Assembly: GCF_025506355.1 (NCBI RefSeq)
Contig: NZ_JANZYP010000018.1
Coordinates: 62,001-126,000 of the forward strand
DNA length: 64,000 nt
Direction: 5' to 3'
Source: Sphaerisporangium corydalis
GTDB lineage: Bacteria; Actinomycetota; Actinomycetes; Streptosporangiales; Streptosporangiaceae
Position 1 is the first letter of the stretch; the number at the start of each line of letters is the position of its first letter. Shown here piece by piece: positions 24,439-31,514 of the stretch. Made by a program: the position numbers and the translations under genes. A model generated the notes under the pieces. It saw only the letters and a program-made list of their open reading frames with translations. It was not told the DNA's origin and made no database searches.

Positions 24439-25575
24439 CGGAGGGGCGTCGGTCCAGGTGGCCTTCTCGGTGGCCTGCCAGAAGACCGGGGTGCCCGGCT
24501 CGGCCCAGGCGAAGGACCCCTTCCCCTTGATCGCCACGACCTGGTCGCTCAGCGGGAGGCCGGTCTCCGGGTCGATGATGATCTGCCGCTCGAACCGGCC
24601 CGTCGCCCAGTTCTCGGTCCGTGCGACGCCCTGGCCCGTACGGCCCAGCACGTCGGTCACCTCGCCCAGCGCCCGCACGCCGCCCAGCCCGGCGAGCACC
24701 TTGTAGGCGGCGGCCCTGACCTCGGGCTTCACCGGACCGTCCAGCAGCCCCGAGGTCACCTGGAAGAGCCAGGAGTCGGCGTCCTGTGGATCGTCCGACT
24801 CGGTGCCGTGGCCTTCGTAGCCGCTCAGTAGCCGCTTCTTCAGCCCGGCGGCCGTCGTGGGCAGGTCCTGCAGCTCGGCCATCGAGACGTTCTTGCCCGC
24901 GAGGTCACGGATCTTGTCGCCGACGTTGATCGGGTTGCCGAACGGCTTGCCGGGGTCCGAGCTCAGCTTCATGCGGACCTTCGGCACCGTGCCGTTCGCC
25001 TTGGGGGTGGACACCTCCAGCGACCACCGCGTCGGCGAACCGTCGCGCTCCCACGCCTCCTCCGCGCCCTCGGCGGGCTTGGTGCCGAGGTTCTGGCTCG
25101 TCCACCAGCTCTCCTTGCGCGGCGACCTGGCGAACCAGAACCGCGCCTTGGAGGTCGTGTGGACGGTGTAGCGCTCCTTGGTGCCCACCTGGTCGGCGCT
25201 TCCGCCCGTGCTCTCCACGTACCAGTAGGCGCCGCTCGCCACCGGGGCCTTGAGCGCCGAACCGGCCGCCGCCAGCAGGATCTGCTTCGCGGAGAGCCGC
25301 ACGGACGGCTCCGCCGAGCCGGTGCTCGGGGCCGCCTGCGTACCCCCCGCCACCGGGGGTGCCGTGCCGCCGGTCCCGGAGACCGCGACGGCCACGGCCG
25401 TCGCCGTGGCCACACCCGCCAGGCCCAGCCCCCATACGGGCCTGGAGATCCTGCGGGACCGCCGGGGCCTGGCCTGGGCCATGGCGTACGAGAGCTCCGC
25501 GGCCCTGGTGGCCGGGTCCGGCGCGGTGTCGAGGTGGGCGGGACGTGCCGCTCGCAGCTGGTCCAGCGAATTCAT
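24427..25575 (-). CDS. CU044_5270 family membrane protein, probable partner of the sigma factor
   Basis: 382 residues from an ATG that overlaps the sigma-factor stop (ATGA). Residues 1-60 are a cytoplasmic head (MNSLDQLRAARPAHLDT, then SYAMAQARPRRSRR), followed by one membrane segment (about 47-68) and an extracellular domain of about 300 residues with repeated WxxR/K and W-S/T-L patterns. This matches the actinomycete CU044_5270 group, which is regularly encoded directly behind ECF-like sigma factors. Its topology is that of an anti-sigma or signal-receiving protein, but no classical zinc anti-sigma motif is visible. Coupled translation keeps it in proportion to the sigma factor. Confidence 0.72.
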   Translation of the reverse strand: MNSLDQLRAARPAHLDTAPDPATRAAELSYAMAQARPRRSRRISRPVWGLGLAGVATATAVAVAVSGTGGTAPPVAGGTQAAPSTGSAEPSVRLSAKQILLAAAGSALKAPVASGAYWYVESTGGSADQVGTKERYTVHTTSKARFWFARSPRKESWWTSQNLGTKPAEGAEEAWERDGSPTRWSLEVSTPKANGTVPKVRMKLSSDPGKPFGNPINVGDKIRDLAGKNVSMAELQDLPTTAAGLKKRLLSGYEGHGTESDDPQDADSWLFQVTSGLLDGPVKPEVRAAAYKVLAGLGGVRALGEVTDVLGRTGQGVARTENWATGRFERQIIIDPETGLPLSDQVVAIKGKGSFAWAEPGTPVFWQATEKATWTDAPPVKP

Positions 25576-26099
25576 GACCACTCCTTCGTGAGGTTGCCCA
25601 CCCGGGACGGGACGTGCGTGGCCGACGGTTCGCCCATCGCCTGCTCCAGCCGTTTCCGCGCACGGTGCAACCGCACGCGGAAGGCCGCCGACGAGCATCC
25701 GACGACACGGGCGGCGTCACGCGGGGCCAGGCCCTGCCAGGCGACCAGGATCAGGACCTCCCGGTCGTCCTCGGACAGCGAGGCCAGCGCCTTGACGACG
25801 GCCATCCGTTCGGCCACCCGTTCGGCGTGATCCTCTTCGACCCAGGCGCGCATCTCGTTGGCGAGGGACTCCCGCCTGATCTCCGCGCGGATGTTGTCGC
25901 GCAGCACGTTCCGCGCCACACCGAGCAACCACGGCAGCGCGGGCTCCGGCATGTCGTCGAGCCTCCGCCAGGCGATCGCGAACGTCTCGCTCACCACCTC
26001 GTCCGCGATCTGCCTGCCCGCACGGCTGACCACATATGCCCACACCCGCTGCCGGCACTCGTCGTACGTGGTGGTGAAGCGCTGAGAGTCACCCGTCAC
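25572..26099 (-). CDS. ECF-type RNA polymerase sigma factor
   Basis: 175 residues from the GTG at 26099, which follows AAGGGGGCGGG; a GTG at 26138 would add 13 residues. Region 2 is ECRQRVWAYVVSRAGRQIADEVVSETFAIAWRRLDDMPEPALPWLLGVARNVLRD and region 4 is LSEDDREVLILVAWQGLAPRDAARVVGCSSAAFRVRLHRARKRL. Region 3 is absent, as in ECF factors. It should direct RNA polymerase to a small regulon under control of a membrane signal. The stop overlaps the start of the CU044_5270-type gene, its probable regulator. Confidence 0.88.
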   Translation of the reverse strand: MTGDSQRFTTTYDECRQRVWAYVVSRAGRQIADEVVSETFAIAWRRLDDMPEPALPWLLGVARNVLRDNIRAEIRRESLANEMRAWVEEDHAERVAERMAVVKALASLSEDDREVLILVAWQGLAPRDAARVVGCSSAAFRVRLHRARKRLEQAMGEPSATHVPSRVGNLTKEWS

Positions 26100-26367
26100 G
26101 CCCGCCCCCTTCGTCCCGGGAAAACGTTCTTCCGACACGAGGAAGTGGTCCCAACCCCACCAACGTTACAGATCCACTGAATTTCTCCCAAAAATCCCAC
26201 AGCCGACCACGCTCTGACCAGCGACGGGAGGGTCCCTATGCCCCACGGTGACCATCGGCCTGTCCGTGTGAGCGCACCGAAGCGGCGGGCGAACGAGCCG
26301 GCACGCACCTGGTCCGTCGAGCGATCAAGCCTGAAGCGCCATTCGGAGGCCGGGGGAATCCATCCTG

Positions 26368-26574
26368 CTACGCGAGCCGTCCCTCCTTGACCCCACCGAT
26401 GAAGGTACGCCACTGGACCGAGGCGACAGCGAGGATGGGACCGGCGAGGTTCTTGCTGTCACGCACGGCGATACGGCCCTCTGCCAGGCCGGCGACTTCG
26501 ACACAGCTCCCGCCGTTTCCTCCGCTGTAGCTGCTCTTGTACCACTCGACCTGCGAAAGATCGGAACCGGACAC
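26368..26574 (-). CDS. DUF397 domain protein
   Basis: 68 residues from a GTG. The DUF397 pattern is complete: VEWYKSSYSGGNGGSCVEVA, then IAVRDSKNLAGPILAVASVQWRTFIGGVKEG. These small proteins are encoded in large numbers in streptomycete-like genomes, nearly always behind an XRE/DUF5753 regulator, as here (24 nt away). They are thought to act with that regulator in development or antibiotic control. A perfect 18-bp palindrome lies at the junction between the two genes. The 229 nt between this gene and the sigma-factor operon show nothing codable. Confidence 0.88.
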   Translation of the reverse strand: MSGSDLSQVEWYKSSYSGGNGGSCVEVAGLAEGRIAVRDSKNLAGPILAVASVQWRTFIGGVKEGRLA

Positions 26575-26588
26575 CGAAATCGCCTCTC

Positions 26589-26606
26589 TTTCCTAGGCCT
26601 AGGAAA
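26589..26606. promoter_or_regulatory. Perfect 18-bp palindrome at the XRE-DUF397 junction
   Basis: TTTCCTAGGCCTAGGAAA is fully self-complementary and contains two CCTAGG words. It covers the XRE stop codon (26599-26601) and ends 15 nt before the DUF397 start. With no loop it is more like a dimeric protein site than a terminator. Confidence 0.55.
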
Positions 26607-27459
26607 TCGCCTCAGCCACCTGCTGTATCAGCGTCAACGAGTCTCTCGGATCGAGCGCTGACGCACGCAAGTGGTCATACATGAGCGTATAACTCCGGAC
26701 TTCATCAGGCTTTTCCAGATAGAGACTGCCAGTGGCATATTCCAGGTAAGTGACGTCGTCTCCACCGTGATCGGAGAAGGACAGGATGGCGAACGGACCC
26801 AGCATCGCGGCGTGTGCGCCCACTCCATACGGCAGAACTTGAAGCGTTACGTTCGGCAGAGTGGCCATATCGGTAAGCCGACGAAGCTGGTTCCGCATGA
26901 CGTCCCTTCCTCCGACGACCCGACGAACAGACGCCTCGTTGAGCACTGTCCAGAACCGCAGTGGATCCTCGCTCCTGGTAATGATCTCCTGACGAGCCAT
27001 GCGCAGAGCCACTCGTCGCTCGATCTCTTCGGAGCCGTCGGTCACGCGCGCCGCCTGGTAGACGGCCCGGGCGTAGTCCTCGGTCTGAAAGAGGCCGTGC
27101 ACCAGCTCGGACTCGTAGTTGCGAAGCGACAGCGCTTCGGCCTCCAGTCCTACGTACACCTGGAACCACTGTGGAATGACATCGTTGTACGCGTGCCACC
27201 AGCCCTTCTCACGGGACTGGCGGGCCAGTTGGACGAGCGCCTCATGCTCTGCTCCCGGTTCGACTTTGTAGAGCTGCAGCATCGCGCGCACATCACTCAC
27301 GGAGATCCGGAGCGTTCCGCCTTCGACCTTGGTCATCCTGGACGACGACCAACCGAGGTGCTCCGCCACATCGTCCTGCTTGAGTCCCGCACCAAGACGC
27401 AACCGCCGAAGCTCCTGAAGCAGGCGGCGATGACGGACAGTTGGGGAGAATCTCGCCAT
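26599..27459 (-). CDS. XRE-family helix-turn-helix regulator (DUF5753)
   Basis: 286 residues from the ATG at 27459; the 12 extra codons upstream lack a ribosome site. Residues 10-70 form the helix-turn-helix (LRRLRLGAGLKQDDVAEHLGWSSSRMTKVEGG). The rest is the DUF5753 effector domain (WFQVYVGLEAEALSLRNYESELVHGLFQTEDYARAV, RFWTVLNEASVRR). It is divergent from an ATPase-fold gene and upstream of a DUF397 gene, the standard actinomycete triplet. Such regulators (BldB/AbaA-orfA surroundings are the known examples) influence differentiation and secondary metabolism. Targets are unknown. Confidence 0.88.
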   Translation of the reverse strand: MARFSPTVRHRRLLQELRRLRLGAGLKQDDVAEHLGWSSSRMTKVEGGTLRISVSDVRAMLQLYKVEPGAEHEALVQLARQSREKGWWHAYNDVIPQWFQVYVGLEAEALSLRNYESELVHGLFQTEDYARAVYQAARVTDGSEEIERRVALRMARQEIITRSEDPLRFWTVLNEASVRRVVGGRDVMRNQLRRLTDMATLPNVTLQVLPYGVGAHAAMLGPFAILSFSDHGGDDVTYLEYATGSLYLEKPDEVRSYTLMYDHLRASALDPRDSLTLIQQVAEAIS

Positions 27460-27505
27460 TGAGGACTTCCTCCTCGCTCTATGCAGTCGAAACACTACCC
27501 ATTGT

Positions 27506-27515
27506 AAAGATCTTT
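27506..27515. promoter_or_regulatory. Divergent XRE/ATPase control region with AAAGATCTTT palindrome
   Basis: The roughly 200-nt gap between the XRE start (27459) and the ATPase-fold gene contains a perfect 10-bp palindrome AAAGATCTTT within the AT-richest part. It may be a regulator site; the evidence is symmetry and position only. Confidence 0.35.
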
Positions 27516-27658
27516 CGCCGAATCGGTTGCAGCTTCAGTAGGTGCAGGTGCAAATTCGCTACGTGACGTGGTCGAGGTCGCCGGCTTATCCCGGCGCACG
27601 ACCACATGACTGTGCGGCGTGCATCAGGGCACGCGCACCGCAGAGGCCGTGGAGGTCG

Positions 27659-28378
27659 ATGGTGGGGCGAGAGGTCGGGCGGTTGGAGTTGCTGGGCGCG
27701 GGGGCGCGGGTGCTTCAGGTTCTGGAACGCGAGGTGTCGCGCATCGACGTACCGGAGTGGGACGGGACACGCGCGCAGTGCGGAGACGCGACAAGCGAGA
27801 CCATACGGAGCAGCACGGCCGTATCAGACCCCGGAACGGAACCGTCGGGTGTGATCGCCATAGACCCCGCAGGCACCCACGACGAGCATCGGAACGGCAC
27901 CCCGCCGGGCGCATGGGCCGTCGCCGGGTACCTCACTCTCGCCGGCCACGTCGAACAGGTCGGCACGGCCCGCGCGTTCGTCCGCAGGCTCCTCCTCCCC
28001 GAGGACCCGCTCCTGGACTCCGCTCTCCTAGTGGTCTCCGAACTGGTCACCAACAGCGTCCAGCACTCCCGCTCGTCCCTCCCAGGCGGCACCATCACCC
28101 TGTACGTCCTGCACGTCGGCGCCCGACTACGGCTCGAAGTCATCGACGACGGCGCCGAAGGCATCCCGCACATGCGCCCGGCCGCCCCAGCAGAACTCCC
28201 CGACTGGACTGAAACCCTGGACGAGGTCGACCTCCGAGGCCGAGGCCTACGCCTGGTGAACGCGGTCGCCACAAGCTGGAACTTCACCATCGACCACCAC
28301 AGCACCACCACTTGGGCAGAACTCACTCCCACTAAAGACCCCGGAACCCCAGAAGCCCGGCGACGCGTCGACGCGTGA
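27659..28378 (+). CDS. ATP-binding protein (HATPase_c_2, anti-sigma/RsbW-like kinase fold)
   Basis: 239 residues from the ATG at 27659; a GTG at 27662 has better spacing to GGAGG, and the frame is open to a GTG at 27542, so the start is uncertain. The C-terminal half (about 95-225) is a GHKL ATPase: LLVVSELVTNSVQHSRS (N-box), LEVIDDGAEGIP (G1), LRGRGLRLVNAVATSW (G2). Residues before it (RLELLGAGARVLQVLEREVSRI) look helical. Proteins of this type bind anti-sigma antagonists or act as Ser kinases; next to XRE and DUF397 genes they form the usual developmental regulatory set. Confidence 0.75.
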   Translation: MVGREVGRLELLGAGARVLQVLEREVSRIDVPEWDGTRAQCGDATSETIRSSTAVSDPGTEPSGVIAIDPAGTHDEHRNGTPPGAWAVAGYLTLAGHVEQVGTARAFVRRLLLPEDPLLDSALLVVSELVTNSVQHSRSSLPGGTITLYVLHVGARLRLEVIDDGAEGIPHMRPAAPAELPDWTETLDEVDLRGRGLRLVNAVATSWNFTIDHHSTTTWAELTPTKDPGTPEARRRVDA

Positions 28379-28445
28379 TCGTCATCGAGTCGGCCCAGCG
28401 GGAGCCGGGCGGTTACTCTGACCGTGGAGTGGAGAGGAGGACGGC

Positions 28446-29705
28446 GTGCTGCTCCGATTCCGTGCCGCGAACGTACGGTCGCTACGCGACGAGCAAGAAC
28501 TGTCCTTCGTCGTCGCCGAGCCCGAGTCGAGCGCCGCAGTACGCGAAGTAAGCCTCGGCGGAAGCGGCTCCGCAGGTGTCTTCCCTGTCATGGGCATCTT
28601 CGGCGCCAACGCCTCCGGCAAATCGAACGTACTCGCCGCTCTGACGGACATGCGTACGGCCGTCCTCGACTCTTATGCCCGCTGGGCCTCACTCGACGGC
28701 ATTCCACGCGAACCCTTCAGGCTGGGGCACAAAGGGGAGAACGAGTCGAGCTTCTTCGAAGTCGACCTCGTGATCGACAAGGTGCGCTGGACGTACGGGT
28801 TCGAGCTGGGCTCGACGCACGTCGCCGCCGAATGGATCCACAGGTACCCCCGCGGCCATCGTCAGGTGTGGCTGGATCGCAACGCTTCGAGGAGCGAGGT
28901 GTACGGATGGCCGGGCACCCGGGTCAAGGACCGCGCCCAGCTGGTGAAGCGTACCCGCCCCAACGCTCTGGTGCTTTCCACCGCGGGGACGGACAATCAC
29001 CCGCAGCTCTCGGCGCTCTTCCATTGGTTCGGCCGTAATCTGCGGATCATCAATCCGGAGGACGAGCGAGAGCAGCGAGAGGGGCTCACCCTGCGGGAGC
29101 TCTCCGGCGACCGCGCACGCCGGATCAACGAACTGCTTCGAGTCGCCGATCTGGGGATCACCGGTGCTGAGGTCGTCCGGGAGAGCAGGAACCGCCCGGC
29201 GGTGAAGCTGACCCACCAGTCGGCCGCCGGAGAGATCTCCCTGGACTGGCGGAACGAATCCTTCGGCACTCGCTCCTGGTTCGCGCTGCTCGGTCCCCTG
29301 CTGCTGACGCTGGACGAAGGCGCCGTGCTGCTCATCGACGAACTGGACGCGAGCCTGCATCCACGATTCGCCGCCGAGGTCGTCAGGCTCTTCCACGATC
29401 CGCACGCCAACCCCAAGGATGCGCAGCTCCTCTTCACCTCACACGACCCGTCGCTCCTGGCCACCCCGAGCGGTGAGCGGCTGCTGGAACCGGGCCAGGT
29501 GTGGCTGACGGAGAAGGACAAGGACGGCGCCACGGAGCTTTACCCCCTCACCGCCGCCGAACCGGGCGAGGACGAGAACCTGATGAGGTCCTACCTGGCC
29601 GGCGCCTTCGGTGGGGTCCCCTCCATCGTGGAAGGACAGATCGTCCGGCGGTTATCCGCAGTGCCCGAGCAGGAACCCGGGAACACGGCAGAGCAGGTCC
29701 CTTGA
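28446..29705 (+). CDS. AAA15/OLD-like SMC-type ATPase (COG1106)
   Basis: 419 residues from a GTG. The N-terminus LLRFRAANVRSLRDEQELSF is the RecF/OLD-type opening; Walker A is GANASGKS (53-60), Walker B LLIDELDASLHPRF, and a switch His is in LFTSHDPSLL. The middle is a helical insertion (about 120-270) rather than long coiled coils. No TOPRIM, HNH or RloB-like partner gene follows: the next gene is 130 nt away on the other strand and is a MazF-type toxin. Relatives are found in several phage-defence systems, always with an effector, so a solitary ATPase leaves the role open. Confidence 0.78.
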   Translation: MLLRFRAANVRSLRDEQELSFVVAEPESSAAVREVSLGGSGSAGVFPVMGIFGANASGKSNVLAALTDMRTAVLDSYARWASLDGIPREPFRLGHKGENESSFFEVDLVIDKVRWTYGFELGSTHVAAEWIHRYPRGHRQVWLDRNASRSEVYGWPGTRVKDRAQLVKRTRPNALVLSTAGTDNHPQLSALFHWFGRNLRIINPEDEREQREGLTLRELSGDRARRINELLRVADLGITGAEVVRESRNRPAVKLTHQSAAGEISLDWRNESFGTRSWFALLGPLLLTLDEGAVLLIDELDASLHPRFAAEVVRLFHDPHANPKDAQLLFTSHDPSLLATPSGERLLEPGQVWLTEKDKDGATELYPLTAAEPGEDENLMRSYLAGAFGGVPSIVEGQIVRRLSAVPEQEPGNTAEQVP

Positions 29706-29835
29706 CGCGTACAAGGGGAAAGGACTCGCTCGGCCGTCCAGGCAGCGTGGCCGTCGGAGCCGAGCCATCCACGTCTTCAACCGAAGGTGAGCTCACCGAG
29801 GCTTCGTACATCGACACCGCAGCCTGCCGGTCAGC

Positions 29836-30156
29836 TCAAACAAGCAGGCCCAGTATGACGTGAAGCGCTTCGTCGATCTCCTCGATCTCTGCTGGTTCCA
29901 GTCGGCCCGCGAAATCACCAAGCCTAGATGTGTCGACGGCCTTGAGCTGATCGACGAGGACCCGGGTGGTCTTGCCGTTTAGCTCGATCTCCGGCCTAAA
30001 CGTCATCGGACGCGCACTGGTCGATGTCGGGGCGATGATCAGGGTGGACAGCGAGGCGAGCGCATCAGATTGCAGCAGGACGGCAAAGCGCTCACCACGC
30101 TGTTCGTGGCCGACCACTTCGCGTGACGTCCGCAAGCGGTAGACGTCACCGCGCAC
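29836..30156 (-). CDS. MazF/PemK-type endoribonuclease toxin
   Basis: 106 residues from a GTG at 30156, which lies 10 nt inside the upstream antitoxin gene. The fold landmarks are RGDVYRLRTS, GHEQRGERFAVLLQSD and LIIAPTSTSAR, with the conserved Arg and Ser/Thr that line the RNase active site of MazF proteins, followed by LVDQLKAVDTSRLGDFAGRL. It should cut mRNA at short sequences when not neutralised. The 130 nt between it and the ATPase gene show no gene. Confidence 0.85.
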   Translation of the reverse strand: MRGDVYRLRTSREVVGHEQRGERFAVLLQSDALASLSTLIIAPTSTSARPMTFRPEIELNGKTTRVLVDQLKAVDTSRLGDFAGRLEPAEIEEIDEALHVILGLLV

Positions 30157-30376
30157 AGTCTTCGCCCAGGTCGTATCGGATGGCGCGGAGCTCCGCCAAG
30201 TCCTCTGGGTCGTTGGCGAGCTCCTGAGCTTCCAACCGGGCCACTTCCGTGCGCCTGAGACGGTTGGCGATGAGAAGGGCTTCGCGGACCACGTCCGTGG
30301 CGGATCTGCCGTCGGCGGTCAGCTCGGCGAGGGCCTTCTCCGTCTTCGCGTCGATCTGCACGGTGAGCATAGCCAT
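30146..30376 (-). CDS. Ribbon-helix-helix antitoxin for the MazF-type toxin
   Basis: 76 residues from the ATG at 30376, preceded by GAGG. The N-terminal TVQIDAKTEKALAELTADGRSATDVVREALL has the strand-helix-helix pattern of MetJ/Arc-type repressors. The acidic C-terminus (EAQELANDPEDLAELRAI) would wrap the toxin. It overlaps the toxin start, so the two are translated together. The antitoxin probably represses the pair. Confidence 0.82.
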   Translation of the reverse strand: MAMLTVQIDAKTEKALAELTADGRSATDVVREALLIANRLRRTEVARLEAQELANDPEDLAELRAIRYDLGEDCAR

Positions 30377-30483
30377 ATCCTCACTGTACGACGGCTCCGT
30401 CCGCAGGCGTTCGACCGTTTTCAGTGATCTCATCAATACGCAAAGTGATGGCAACCATCTGATGCCCGACGCCACTGCGATCT

Positions 30484-31218
30484 TCAGGGGAGCCAGTCCC
30501 CCAGGTCGGGGAGGTGTCCCAGTTCTGATTCGACGCGGAGTCTGTCTTCGGGAGTGAGGGGTAAGGCGCGGAGGTCGGTGGACCAGGGGGTGGTGGGTTC
30601 GTTGAGGATGGTGGCCAGGTCGATCAGGTGGCACAGGGCTATGGCCTGGTCGGCTGCGGAGGCGTCCGCGCTGTGCCTGCGGAATGCGGATTTGAGGGCG
30701 CGGAAGGCATGTCGGTCGTCGTTCTTGAACTCGCGCAGGATGCGGGCGTTGTCCAGCGCCTTGGCCAGGCCGGTCAGTTTCTTCGAGCCGCCGTACTCCA
30801 CCTCTTCCTGTTCCTGCGCGTCACGCTGGATGAAGGTGATCGAGTTGCCAGACGGGTCGAACAATGTGAACCGGGAGGCGCCCGGACGGTATCGGGTGAT
30901 CCTCGGCAGGCCGGAACTCAGGACCTTCCCGTGCGCCCGGCGCATCGCCGAAGCGAACGCCGCGTGGTACGGCGCCACGGCGTCGACCATGACCAGGCAC
31001 CCTCCGGACTCCTCCCGGGAGGGATCGAGCCCCTTGGGCGCCGGGCCGAAGTGCAGTTGGAATCCGCTCCACGTCAGCGCCAGGTAGACATACGGCTTTG
31101 TCTGTTTGAAGGCGGTCTCGAACCCCAGCGTTTCGTAGAACGCGAGGGTCTCCTCCGCCGACGCGCACGGTAACAACGGCACCGTCGTCTCGTTCTGGCG
31201 AACTTCGATCTCACCCAT
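30484..31218 (-). CDS. VOC (glyoxalase/bleomycin-resistance-like) protein with C-terminal helical domain
   Basis: 244 residues from the ATG at 31218 (GGAAGGCGGGAT upstream). Residues 8-130 form a single VOC unit: TVPLLPCASAEETLAFYETLGFE, YLALTWSGFQLHFG, GGCLVMVDAV, and TRYRPGASRFTLFDPSGNSITFIQR. A conserved His (LHFG) and the Asp/Asn of the DPSGN turn are kept. The remaining 110 residues are predicted helical and look like a TPR-like or four-helix extension, which is unusual for this family. It stands alone. Drug sequestration and isomerase or dioxygenase activities are all possible. Confidence 0.72.
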   Translation of the reverse strand: MGEIEVRQNETTVPLLPCASAEETLAFYETLGFETAFKQTKPYVYLALTWSGFQLHFGPAPKGLDPSREESGGCLVMVDAVAPYHAAFASAMRRAHGKVLSSGLPRITRYRPGASRFTLFDPSGNSITFIQRDAQEQEEVEYGGSKKLTGLAKALDNARILREFKNDDRHAFRALKSAFRRHSADASAADQAIALCHLIDLATILNEPTTPWSTDLRALPLTPEDRLRVESELGHLPDLGDWLP

Positions 31219-31334
31219 GACATCCCGCCTTCCAGGTCGCCCGACGATGCTTGCATTCTTGGGCAGAGCTCGCGCATGGATCGTTCCCAACTGGGATATC
31301 TCGCGACCGGCATGCGGGCGGCGGGAGATGTGGT

Positions 31335-31480
31335 CCGCAGGCTCCTAGAAAAACGCCCGAGCCGAAGGCGAGGACCATGACCCGGCGGGAGGCGAGGACC
31401 AGAAATGGCTACCTGGTGTGAAAGCCGTGGGAGGCGGGCCGCAGGCTCCTGGAAGAACGCCCGAGCCGAAGGCGAGGACC
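31335..31480. repeat. Pair of 42-bp direct repeats in a non-coding gap
   Basis: 31335-31376 and 31439-31480 are identical at 40 of 42 positions and 104 nt apart. Each ends CCGAGCCGAAGGCGAGGACC. A partial third copy of the tail (GGCGAGGACC) is at about 31391-31400. They occupy most of the 296-nt gap between the VOC and GH43 genes. They could be an intergenic repeat family of this lineage or the scar of a duplication. Confidence 0.8.
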
Positions 31481-31514
31481 GTATCCCGGCCGGGGCGTTC
31501 GTCGATGAGAGGAG

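Noticed and set aside
26096-26413. 105-residue frame between sigma-factor and DUF397 genes
   Set aside because: It has no ribosome site, no recognisable sequence and overlaps both neighbours; read as non-coding.
27542-27658. Longer start for the ATP-binding protein (GTG at 27542)
   Set aside because: The frame is open, but the extra 39 residues show no fold and no ribosome site; the GGAGG before 27659/27662 favours the shorter protein.
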